Positions 10,960 to 19,918 of a DNA stretch of 39,251 nucleotides are shown here, piece by piece. The stretch comes from UBA6164 sp045107135 (GTDB taxonomy: Bacteria; Patescibacteriota; Gracilibacteria; BD1-5; UBA6164), in assembly GCA_045107135.1 (NCBI GenBank), contig JASFZI010000098.1:1-39251 (forward strand), in the 5' to 3' direction. The notes under the pieces are model-generated. The model was given only the letters and a program-made list of their open reading frames with translations, was not told the origin of the DNA and searched no databases. Position 1 is the first letter of the stretch; the number at the start of each line of letters is the position of its first letter. Made by a program: the position numbers and the translations under genes.

Positions 10960-12198
10960 TTAAAATTTAATTGTAAAAATTGTATATTTACATTCATTGC
11001 TATCAACTTTAATGCTCCATTTATAAATATCAGAAATCTTCTTAACTAAAGATAGGCCAATTCAAAAACCCTCTGAATTCCTTGATTTATCTGCCTTAAA
11101 AAATCTATCAAAAATTTTATCTAAATACTTCCTATTAATTCAAATTCAAGAATTTTTGATTATTAATCTTCAGTTATTATATGAAATATCTATTGTTCAT
11201 TTTTTATTATTATATTTTATTGCGTTTCCTATTATATTAGAAAGAAATATATAAAAATAATCTTTATTTGCTTTAATATTTATATTTTTAGGTAAACTTA
11301 AGTTAATCTTTATCTTTTTTTCTATAATTTTAAACTTAAACTCTTCTATTATGTCTTTAATGCTATCTTTTAAATCATTATTTTGTAAGTCTTTTAATAA
11401 ATCAATATTACTTAGTTTAATTAATCAATCTATAATAGTATTAAGCCTTAATACTTCTTTTTTTAATTCTTTAGTCATTCAAGCATCATAAACTTTCATA
11501 TCATCTATAAGCTGAATATTTGAGTCAATAACTGAAATAGGAGTTTTAAGTTCGTGTCCTGCATTATGAATAAAGTCTTTCATATCAGCTATATTCTCTT
11601 CCACAGGAATAAATGCTTTATTTACAAATTTTAAACCTATAAAATATAATATTAATGAAAATAATAAGCTAACAAATAAAAATCAAAATAAATCTGTTAT
11701 ATAATCTCAAAAATTATATCTAATCTCTTTAAAAATAATAAAAGTTCATTCATTATTATTCAATAAAAACTTTTTAATTATAAAACCTCAATAATAAATT
11801 GTTTCAAAAAAAGTATCATTATTATTAATTTCTAATATAAAATCTTCTTCTATATTATCTTTTATATTACTAGAAATAATAGTAGATTTATGATTTATTA
11901 GTATATAATTAATAAATCATACTGGTTTAAATTCTTCTATTGGTTCTGGTATTTTACTTCTTTTATTATTAAATAAATCTTTATCAAATTTTAATGATAA
12001 ATTCATTATTTGATTAATAGTTATTCTTCATCTTTCAACATCATTAACCATACTAGAAAACATCTTCTTTTCTACACTAACTTCTCTAAAGTATTTTGCT
12101 GAGAAAAAAACAGTTCATAAAACTAATACAACTATAAAAACTATTACTGAAAATATAATAGCTAAGTCTTTTTTAGTTTTTTGTATATTTTTATTCAT
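10960..12198 (-). CDS. sensor histidine kinase 1
   Basis: 412 aa membrane kinase. One hydrophobic segment near residues 12-32, an extracytoplasmic sensor region of about 130 residues without a recognised fold, a second membrane segment near 170-195, then the H box (FIHNAGHELKTPIS, phospho-acceptor His215), the N box (NAIKYNNK), the G1 box (KNSGIGI), an F box (IFDRFFKAD) and the G2 box (GFGIGLSLV). Many of the G-box glycines are TGA. It follows its response regulator with a 2-bp gap, so the two are one operon. The signal is unknown. The stop lies 66 bp from the left IS-like repeat. Confidence 0.93.
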
Positions 12199-12200
12199 AT

Positions 12201-12863
12201 CTATCTAATTAAAAATCAAAATCACTTCTTAGTTTCTATTAAATCTTTTCAAAGTTTTTTCCTTAAATATCAAATATAGACATCTATGGTTTTACTAAAC
12301 ATAAAATCTCAAGCAGATTCTCCCCAAACTTTTTCATAAATATTTTGCCTAGATAATGCTACTCATCTATTTTGAATTATATATTTAAATAAATTATATT
12401 CAAGCGTAGACATTTTAATTAATTCTCACTTTTTTCTAATTTCAACTTGTTTTAAATCAAGTTCTATATCTTTAATTTTTATTAAAGTATTAGATTTATT
12501 TACATTTTTTCTTCTTATTATAGCATTAATTCTAGCTAATAATTCACTGTATTCAAATGGTTTTACAACATAATCATCAGCTCACATATCTAATCATGTT
12601 ACTATATCTTCATTTGTTCACATAGATGTAAGCATTATTATGGAAACATCTTTTTCCCTATCTCTAATTTGTTTACAAACCTCTAATCAGTCCATTCATG
12701 GAAGATTTATATCTAAAAGTATTACATCATAATAATTAGTTATTGCTTTTCTTAATCAATCTTCTCAATCCAAAGAAACTTCAGCAAATATATCTCTTGA
12801 AATAAGATATTTTACTAAATTTCTAGATAATATTTTATTATCTTCTATTACTAATACTCTCAT
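12201..12863 (-). CDS. OmpR/PhoB-family response regulator 1
   Basis: 220 aa. Receiver domain (acid pocket ED near residues 7-8, phospho-acceptor Asp51 in LLDINLPG, Lys in VVKPFEY) followed by a winged-helix DNA-binding domain (DLKQVEIRKKGELIKMSTLE and the C-terminal IDVYIGYLRKKLG, ETKKGFGFLIR). Partner of histidine kinase 1 downstream. It is the only complete gene here ending in TAG. A tandem TTCTTAA repeat and TATAAT lie upstream (12902-12935), and the same module precedes the MacAB-like operon at 29782, so autoregulation plus control of that exporter is likely. Confidence 0.94.
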
Positions 12864-12901
12864 AATTTAAATAGTTAATTTTAGCTAATTATATTGATTA
12901 A

Positions 12902-12935
12902 ATTATATAAATAAAGATTAAGAAGTGTTTAAGAA
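12902..12935 (-). promoter_or_regulatory. tandem response-regulator box and -10 upstream of regulator 1
   Basis: On the minus strand: TTCTTAA (12929-12935), 4 bp, TTCTTAA (12918-12924), 10 bp, TATAAT (12902-12907), then about 38 bp to the ATG. The 11-bp repeat period and the repeat replacing the -35 match activation by OmpR/PhoB-type regulators. The same arrangement and 16 of 18 repeat bases occur at 29819-29852. Confidence 0.7.
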
Positions 12936-12962
12936 AGAAGTAATTAAAATATTATTTTAAGA

Positions 12963-13817
12963 TTAATCATTATAAGTTATCTCAACTACAAATTTATTAT
13001 CTTTTGAACTTATTTTTATTTCATATCCTAATACTTTAACTATTTCTTTTACTACTCATAATCATATCCCATTTCATTTATTTTCATTATATGATTTTGA
13101 ATAATATTTTGTGAATATTTTTTCTAACTCTTCATCCTCAATAGTAGCAAAAATTTTATTTTCAAATATTAGTTTATTTTTTTGTATAAAAATATTTAAT
13201 TTATTATCAACTGAATATTTTAATGCATTTTCTACTAAGTTTTTAAGAACTCTTTCAAATAAAATTTCATCTGTTAATATTGAAAAGTTAAACTCTTTAT
13301 TAATAATAGTGATATTATTTTTTTCATTTAAGAAAGAAATATATCAAAATATAAAATTCTCTAAATTTATATTTTTTTTATTTGAAATTTGAATTGTTTC
13401 TGAAAAATTTAAAAGTCAGTCTATTATTTTTGTCATACTTTTTAATTCTTCTTGAGAATTTATTACTTTTTCTTTATCAAATCAATATTTTAAAACATCT
13501 AAACTTGAATTTACAATTGATATTGGAGTTTTTAGTTCATGGGCCAAAAAATGATTATAATCTTTTAACTTTCTATTATATTTTTCTATATCTGTGAAAA
13601 CATTTTTAATAAAAAATGAGGAAATGTATCAAATAACAGTAGAAAATAATAAAAAATAAATAATTAGAACTAAGTTTTTTCAAACAAAAAACTCGCTTAA
13701 AAATACTTTTGCACTTGAATAACCTTGGTACCAAAAAAGAGCAATAATAAAAAATAGCATTGCAGATAAAAATACAAGTCATCAAATTTTAAACGAAATA
13801 TTTGAAATATTTGTCAT
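12963..13817 (-). CDS. sensor histidine kinase 2 (short, no large sensor domain)
   Basis: 284 aa. Two membrane segments (about residues 12-32 and 45-65) with only a short loop between them, then the H box (HFLAHELKTPIS, His93), an N box (NALKYSVDNK) and a degenerate G2 region (NGIGLGVVKEI). The G1/F region is eroded: after the N box it reads KLIFENKIFATIEDEE, without the usual DxGxG. Such intramembrane-sensing kinases often respond to envelope stress or to a partner transporter; that role is inferred. It lies 3 bp after its response regulator. Confidence 0.88.
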
Positions 13818-13820
13818 AAT

Positions 13821-14534
13821 TTACTCAATTATATATCAAACTCCTTTTATAGTTTTTATAAATTCTCTTCCTAGTTTTTTTCTAATAGAGTATATATGAG
13901 ATTCTAAAGTAGTAGAATTAAATTCAAGATTTTCTTCTGCTTCTCACCAGACATATTCCATTATTTTTAATTTACTTTGTGGATATCCAAAATTTTTAGA
14001 TAAATATTCTATTATTAAATATTGCTTATGAGGAAAAGTAATTTCTTCTTTCCTATTTTGTAGCCTCTTTCCTTTAGTATTAAAGGAAGGAATTCAAGGA
14101 TGGATTATAAATATTTTATTACTAGAAAAATTTATTTCTATATCCCCTATTTTTCTAACTTCATCTAACTTCTTTTCTCCCCTTTTTAATACAGATTTAA
14201 GTCTTGCTATTAATTCCTCTATCTCAAAAGGTTTAGTCATATAGTCATCTACTCACAAATCAAACATTTCAAGTTTATCTGAAAGCATAGAATCAGAAGT
14301 AAGAGCTATAACAGGGATAGTTTTTCAAGACTTTTTTAATTCACTCAAAAACTCTTTTCCTCACATTATAGGCATATTTACATCCAAAATAACAGCATTA
14401 TAAGAAGATTTATATATCTTTTCCAATGCTTCTTTTCAATTATTTGCTCATTCTCATAAATAATTAAATTTCTTTAAAAGAAATATTAAATTTTCTCTGA
14501 GTATTTTATTATCTTCTACTATTAATATTTTCAT
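13821..14534 (-). CDS. OmpR/PhoB-family response regulator 2
   Basis: 237 aa. Receiver domain with acid pocket ED, phospho-acceptor Asp51 in VILDVNMP and the TKPFE lysine, then a winged-helix domain with a short insertion (PSFNTKGKRLQNRKEEITFP) and the end ESHIYSIRKKLGREFIKTIK followed by GVGYIIE. Partner of histidine kinase 2. Its promoter carries a tandem TTCAACT box (14577-14594) that recurs before the DUF4153 gene. A perfect 16-bp palindrome ends 4 bp before the ATG. Confidence 0.94.
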
Positions 14535-14538
14535 AATA

Positions 14539-14575
14539 AAAAATTAGTATAATATTATTTATTATACTAATTTTT
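14539..14575 (-). terminator. perfect 16-bp palindrome upstream of regulator 2 (terminator and/or operator)
   Basis: AAAAATTAGTATAATA, loop TTATT, and the exact complement. It follows the stop of the unknown gene at 14609 by 33 bp and has a T tract on the minus strand, so it fits a terminator. It also contains the TATAAT of the regulator 2 promoter and stops 4 bp before that ATG, so it may double as an operator. Confidence 0.65.
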
Positions 14576-14594
14576 GAGTTGAATTCTAGTTGAA
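14561..14594 (-). promoter_or_regulatory. tandem response-regulator box and -10 upstream of regulator 2
   Basis: Minus strand: TTCAACT (14588-14594), 4 bp, TTCAACT (14577-14583), 10 bp, TATAAT (14561-14566). A 20-base stretch (14576-14595) matches 18 of 20 bases with 15521-15540 upstream of the DUF4153 gene, in the same orientation relative to the downstream gene. Probably the operator of response regulator 2. Confidence 0.7.
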
Positions 14595-14608
14595 GTTAAT
14601 TAATAAAA

Positions 14609-15445
14609 TTAAACTATTCTTTCATCAAAGTATTCTTTTAATTTAACTGGATCTTCTCCTAGTTCATGGGCAAACAACCTCCATAGTTTTACTCAACTTA
14701 AATTATTTTCTTTAATATATTCAATATATTTGTTTAATTCATCTTGTGTTGATATTCACTTTAATGCCATAAGTGAAGACACAGCTCAAATATTTAATTC
14801 ACTTACTTCCATTATCTTATTATTAATATCTAATTCATTATAGTATGAGAGAATACCTTCTTCACTTTCTTCTGATATATTCATTCACATTCAAATTAAT
14901 TGATTTTTAATACCTTCTCAAAAATCTTTTCAAAACATTTCTCATAATATTTTAGGATAAATAACTGTAAAAGCTTTTATATCATCCGTTAATTCTGCTA
15001 AATTACTTTCAATTTGTTTTCCTCTATTTTTTCATCAACCATAGCTTCATTTATCTATATCATATTTAACATACTCTTGTATCATTAAAAATCACATAGG
15101 TGCAGTTTCATGTTCATCTAAATAATTTTCTCAAATAGCTTTTAAAATTAAACTAATAGGACTATTAGAAGTAAATCACATAGTTTCACCAAAATTTATA
15201 AATTTTTCTCTTACTTCTTTTGTTATATTGATATTTCAATTTTCTAATACTTCTCAAATAACATTTGAAGTTTCATCGTCTTTAACCTCTTCATCTCATA
15301 TATTTTCCTTTTTAATAAAATCTCATTCTTCAATTAACTTATCAACATATATATTATTTTCTTTTATCATTTTACTAATTTTTTTAGAAAAATTAGTAGT
15401 TCAATGTTTCTCCCCATATTCTTCTATTTGTGATATATTTATCAT
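14609..15445 (-). CDS. uncharacterised 278-aa cytoplasmic protein
   Basis: No family recognised. The sequence is acidic, without signal peptide or membrane segment. The N-terminal 90 residues are rich in charged residues; the middle has a Gly/aromatic patch (GSYGGGKNRGKQ). The C-terminus carries a conserved-looking block (LSGVKLWRLFAHELGEDPVK). It lies between the two TTCAACT regulatory modules: its own start is 75 bp from the divergent box at 15522, and its stop is followed by the palindrome before regulator 2. It could be an accessory part of that two-component system, but nothing in the protein shows this. Confidence 0.72.
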
Positions 15446-15521
15446 ATATTATTAAATTATTTATTAAATTACTCTTATATTTTATTATACTTTTCAATAT
15501 TTTGCAAATATCCACCTTTAC

Positions 15522-15555
15522 TTCAACTAGATTTCAACTAAACTAATAATATCTT
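15522..15555 (+). promoter_or_regulatory. tandem response-regulator box and -10 upstream of the DUF4153 gene
   Basis: Plus strand: TTCAACT (15522-15528), 4 bp, TTCAACT (15533-15539), 10 bp, TATCTT (15550-15555, 4 of 6 bases of TATAAT), then 48 bp to the ATG at 15604. Same geometry as the module before regulator 2. An additional dyad TTACTT-N5-AAGTAA lies at 15554-15570. Confidence 0.65.
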
Positions 15556-15603
15556 ACTTAGTTTAAGTAAAATAAACTACTTTTAATTAATAATTTTATA
15601 TTT

Positions 15604-17565
15604 ATGAAAAACATTTTTAGTATGTTTTCTATGGAAGCATTAAAAACAAATATAAGGACTATTATTTCTAGGTTTACTATATCTATTATAATAATTTTTA
15701 TAGTATCAGTTCTATTTTTTATTAATATTCATGCCGAACTTGTTCAAAGTATGAATGAAGAGTTATTTAGAATAATTACATCTCTAATAGTAACTTTTTT
15801 CTTTAGTATTTGAATATACCTTTGAACTGAAAGTTCTAGTTATTCAAAGCTTAAAAAGACATTATTTCAACTTATCCCATTAGGATTTTGAGTATTATTA
15901 TATAGTGTTTTTAGTTCAGATTTTAATGATTTTGAAAATATTTTATTTATAATTATTAGTTTCTTTTGAATAATATTTTATTTATTTTTTGCTCCCTACT
16001 TAAAAAATATTTTAAAAAATAATACAAAACAAACAGTCTTTTATACATATTTTTATAATATAAGTGTATTGTTCTTAATCTCATTTATTCTCGGATGAGT
16101 ACTATACGGATTATGAATGATATGAATTACAACAGTGTTTGAATTATTTGATATTAGAGAATTTATTTCAAATGATATTTATTCAGATTGGGCCACTTTA
16201 GCATTAGCATTTTTTACTCCATTATTTGCTTTAACTAAAATCCCTAATAAAAAAAGTTTTAATGAAAATCACTTCAATGAAAATGTATTTTTCTCATTTT
16301 TAATCAAATATATTGCTATCCCTTTTATCTACATATATTTTATAATTCTTTATGCATACACTGTAAAAGTATTATCAAATTTTGGTGATTGGCCAAAAGG
16401 TGAAGTTAGTTGGATAGTGATTTGATTTTCTATTTTTGGTTACATTACTTATATTTTTTCATATATATTTGAAGAAAAAAATAAAGCTATAAGAATATTT
16501 AGAAAGTTTTTTCCATTTGTAGTTATTCCTCAAATATTTATGTTATTTTATGCAATTTATTTAAGAATAAGTCAGTATGATATAACTATAAATAGATATC
16601 TTGTAGTTATATTTGGAGCCTGGTTACTTATTATTTCTTTATATTATGTATTCTCAAAAAAGAAATTTTTACCTATTATTCCATTTTTATTAACTGTATT
16701 TACAATAATAATTTCTGTTTGACCTTGGTCAGTTCACAATTTACCAGAAGATAGACAATTAGATAGATTAGAAAATAATTTAATAAAAGCAAATATACTA
16801 AAAGATTGAGTTGTAACACCACTTAATAGTTTTGAGGATATAGATAAAGATTTATCAAAAAATATCTATTCTGGAATAGATTACCTATGTGATTTTGATA
16901 ATTGTAATACTATTAAAGAATTATTTCCTGTTATTTATAAAGAAATAGAAGATAAAGATAAATTAGAGTGGGAGAAAAATAAAAAAGAAGATATAGCTAG
17001 GTATGAAGAAGCAATTATAAAATATGCTGAAACTGATAAAGAGAGAGTTAAAAATAATGAGAAAATATTAAAGGAAAGATTAGTTAAAAAATATGATTGA
17101 GTAAATAGGTGGAAAATAGTTACAGAGATAACTAAGAAAATTAAAGTAGAACATTACTTTAATAATAACGAAAGAAGAACTATATATATAAATTCAGATA
17201 AAAGTAATTGAATATTTCCTATCAATATAGAGTGATATTCTAAAATACTTAGATTAGAAAACAATAATTACGATAATTCTAATTTTTGAAAAATAAATCT
17301 TTTAAATAAAAATATAGAAATTATTTCAGATTGAAAAGTTCTAGAAACTATAAATATAGAAAAAATCTTAGAAGAAATAACTAAAAAATATACAGATTCT
17401 TGAGTAGAAAATTTTTCTAAAGAAGATTTGGCTTTTGAAGTAAATTGAAAAGATAATGCTTATAAAATAATATTTGAAAATCTAAATTTACCTAATCCAG
17501 AATACAAATGAAAAGAGGCTGATAATTGATATTATTATGCTGGGTGATACTTGCTTGTGAAATAA
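15604..17565 (+). CDS. DUF4153-like polytopic membrane protein with soluble C-terminal domain
   Basis: 653 aa. About 12 hydrophobic segments fill residues 20-380, including the stretch FSFLIKYIAIPFIYIYFII and the following GDWPKGEVSWIV, which resemble the DUF4153 family. A soluble tail of about 270 residues follows (LPEDRQLDRLENN onward), rich in Lys/Glu and then beta-like. It is the only plus-strand gene in the accessory block, and it is preceded by the TTCAACT box attributed to response regulator 2. DUF4153 has no settled function; members are multi-spanning envelope proteins. The TAA overlaps a strong terminator. Confidence 0.78.
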
Positions 17566-17604
17566 AAAAAGTTCTATTAGATTAAATCTAATAGAACTTT
17601 TTTT
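17564..17604. terminator. bidirectional terminator
   Basis: Perfect 18-bp stem (AAAAAAAGTTCTATTAGA and complement) with a 5-base loop between the convergent DUF4153 gene and RibD_C gene. A and T tracts on either side suit both strands. Confidence 0.9.
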
Positions 17605-17608
17605 CTAT

Positions 17609-18349
17609 TTAATTTGGCACATCAAATCAAGAATTAATTTCAATATTTTTCATTACATCATATTCTAAATGTAAATATCAATTTTCTAATTGAGCAACTT
17701 TTTTAAATTTTAATACTTTTAATTTATTTAATTCTTCTATATTATGTATAGATTCTCAATCAACTAAACTAGGTGTATCTTTTCATCAAATTAAAACTGG
17801 TGCAATTACAATTGAAATTTTATCTATTAAGTTATTTTTCAATAACTCTGCATTTAATGTTCAACCAGACTGAATAGTTATTTTATCAATATTATAAAAA
17901 TTTTTTAATTTATCCATCATATCAATAAAGTCTATTTCATTTTCATAATATAAAATCTCAATATTTTTATAATCTTTTTGTAATTCAAAAGATAAATGAT
18001 TTTTATTTTTTGTAATAAAATATACTTTTTTTAATGATTTTGCTAGTTTTTCTATTCAAATTTTATTTAAATGTTTATTATCAACAATAATAAAATTCAT
18101 TTCACTATAAATATTAAATTTGAAATCTTTCCTATTAATTCAAATCTTTTTCATTACTCTTCAAGTATTCAAAGAATGTAAATCTGTTTTTTGCTCTAAT
18201 TCATAATATTGTTTTATTCATTCTTGTAATCATTTTATTTTTGCAAATTCTCTTCATTGACTTAAATTTTCTGTATCTCAACTATCTCAAGGCTTTATTT
18301 TTCAATCAAGTGATTGTAATAAAAATAATGTATTTATTGGACTTTTCAT
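17609..18349 (-). CDS. RibD C-terminal/dihydrofolate-reductase-like protein
   Basis: 246 aa. Begins PINTLFLLQSLDGKI, the start of the RibD_C/DHFR fold (substrate loop LQSLDGKI), and carries the NADPH-binding block IQSGGTLNAELLKN followed by LIDKISIVIAPVLIGGKDTPSL. RibD_C reduces a pyrimidine in riboflavin synthesis; stand-alone copies in CPR often have unknown substrates, and no other riboflavin genes are nearby. An extended middle (residues 30-110) is longer than in typical members. It is convergent to the DUF4153 gene and 13 bp downstream of the membrane protein gene at 18363. Confidence 0.82.
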
Positions 18350-18362
18350 AATGATTTTTTAA

Positions 18363-18821
18363 TTAATTATTCTTCCCTAATTTATAATTAGATAAAGCTT
18401 TTATAGTAAGACCAACAAATAATGCTATTACAATAACTGGATCTACACTTCATATTCATACAGCTGAACTATAATAATATTGATATATTATTCATAAAGA
18501 TAAAACCGTTATTATTCACCATAAAGCATTTCTTTCTGATATTGCTTCGTGAAGTCTTTCTCTTTCATCAATTTGGTCATTGTATATTACATACATCACA
18601 TAAAAAATATCTAAAACAAAAAATAAAATAACTAGCATTCACAAATATATAGAATACATATTTGTAAGTTCTGTAAAATACGGTTGTCATGAAAGAGCTA
18701 TAATTGCTACCATAGCTAATATATATACAATTCCTTGCCAAGATTTAACAGATAATCCCCATCAAGTATATTTTCTTCTAGAAAACCACTCTGCTTTAGC
18801 AATAAATAATCTTTTTCTCAT
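18363..18821 (-). CDS. small four-segment membrane protein paired with an XRE regulator
   Basis: 152 aa, not assigned to a family. Hydrophobic segments at about residues 28-45, 58-78, 97-115 and 122-140. The N-terminus is basic (RKRLFIAKAEWFSRRKYTG) and an acidic/basic cytoplasmic loop (NDQIDERERLHEAISERNAL) lies between the second and third segments. Pairs of a small XRE regulator and a polytopic protein of this size (DUF2178-like) are common in Gram-positive and CPR genomes. It starts 10 bp after the XRE stop, so the two are co-transcribed. Role unknown. Confidence 0.75.
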
Positions 18822-18831
18822 AGTAAAAAAA

Positions 18832-19020
18832 TTAGTAAATAAAAACCTCCTCTATTGATGTAGAAAATATTTTTGAGATTTTGAAAGCTAATTCTAAAGA
18901 AGGTACATATTTATTTTTTTCAATAGATATTATCGTTTGCCTTGTAACTCAAACTTTTTTAGCAAGTCACTCTTGTGTTAAATCATTCATTGCTCTATAC
19001 ACTTTTATTTTATTTTCCAT
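18832..19020 (-). CDS. XRE/Cro-type helix-turn-helix regulator
   Basis: 62 aa, a bare HTH domain. It has the form of short XRE regulators (family of YozG-like proteins): NDLTQEGLAKKVGVTRQTII followed by SIEKNKYVPSLELAFKI, and a short tail. Two of the HTH glycines (QEGLA and KVGVT) are TGA. Upstream, 36 bp before the ATG, is the dyad TGTAAA-N6-TTTACA (19056-19073), a likely autoregulatory operator. The downstream membrane protein gene is probably the regulated partner. Confidence 0.9.
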
Positions 19021-19055
19021 ATCAATCCATATTTAGTAAAAAATATATTACTTAT

Positions 19056-19073
19056 TGTAAAGTTTATTTTACA
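19056..19073. promoter_or_regulatory. dyad upstream of the XRE gene
   Basis: TGTAAAGTTTATTTTACA has 6-bp symmetric arms about a helical turn apart, 36 bp before the XRE ATG. A candidate operator. Confidence 0.45.
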
Positions 19074-19117
19074 TTTTGCAAGAGTTTTATTTAAATATCG
19101 GTAAACATTAATCTAAA

Positions 19118-19399
19118 TTATTGCTCTATCTTTTTACCTACAAATGGCTTTGGACAAATAACTGTACATTTATTTTCAATACATTTTGATTTATATGGAC
19201 AATGTGAGAGTAATAAATAGCTAAATGGTGTTTTACATTCACTGTCTTCAACACATTTTTCAGACATTATTTCTATTATTTCAAAAGAACTAACTTTACT
19301 ACTACTTTCTTCTTGGTTAATAACTATAGTTTCATTAGTTGAACATCATAATAAAAATATTATTAAATATAATAAAAATGAAATTAGTATTTTTTTCAT
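19118..19399 (-). CDS. small cysteine-rich lipoprotein
   Basis: 93 aa. Lys-rich start, hydrophobic stretch and lipobox LLGC with Cys19 as lipidation site (the glycine is TGA), then a short Ser/Glu linker. The mature domain has six further cysteines in the pattern C-x5-C ... C-x5-C-x4-C-x3-C (CVEDSEC, then CPYKSKCIENKCTVIC). This suggests a small disulfide-bonded extracytoplasmic domain. No function recognised. The start sits 13 bp after the stop of the membrane protein gene at 19413, so they may be co-transcribed. Confidence 0.75.
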
Positions 19400-19412
19400 A
19401 TTATTTAGGTTG

Positions 19413-19838
19413 TTATTTAAGTAATTCACTACCTTCTCAAACAAATTTAGTTGCTAAAAAATCAACTATTAATCAAAAAATCATTCATTCTACTATGATT
19501 AGAAATGGAGAATATCATTCAAAATAACTTCATTGCATAAGTATAACTAAGTCATTATACAAAAATATAACTAAGACAAAATTCATCCAGGCTCACAGAA
19601 ATACTCATCTCAACCAAAAAGGTATAGAAAAATTAAATATAACATATCTATCCATAATTCCAAAAAGTCCTATTATAGCTCAAAGACTTATATACCAAAA
19701 CCATATAGCAACCCTAAAAAGTATATCTATTTCTATAAAGACAAGAGGTAAAAGAAAAAAAGCAACTCCTCAAAAAATTAAACCAACTGTTTTTCAAATA
19801 GTTATTCTATTCATTAATTTAGATTTAAATAAATTCAT
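19413..19838 (-). CDS. small hydrophobic membrane protein
   Basis: 141 aa, unknown family. Four hydrophobic segments (about residues 17-35, 39-57, 77-97 and 110-128); Trp/Phe-rich, with few charges. An MDRY motif follows the second segment. Regular code use and TGA at glycine positions show it is real, although a standard-code reading breaks it. It lies just downstream of the RND gene, separated by a 17-bp-stem palindrome that ends 5 bp before its ATG. Confidence 0.72.
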
Positions 19839-19843
19839 AATCA

Positions 19844-19882
19844 AAAAAGTTATAAAATAATATTATTATTTTATAACTTTTT
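19844..19882 (-). terminator. terminator after the RND gene, abutting the next start
   Basis: Perfect 17-bp stem (AAAAAGTTATAAAATAA and complement), loop TATTA, with a T tract on the minus strand. It ends 5 bp before the ATG of the membrane protein gene. No tandem heptamer box is seen beside this one. Confidence 0.75.
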
Positions 19883-19918
19883 GCTAAAAATTCAATAGAA
19901 ATATTAGTTTAAATTTTA

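Noticed and set aside
10915..10960. Remnant of IS orfA behind the left end.
   Set aside because: Only about 45 bases remain before the histidine kinase stop, and no frame gives a convincing transposase HTH.
19844..19882. A response-regulator box beside this palindrome, as at 14539 and 29787.
   Set aside because: The sequence next to it, after the RND stop, holds neither TTCAACT nor TTCTTAA tandem repeats; a plain terminator is enough.
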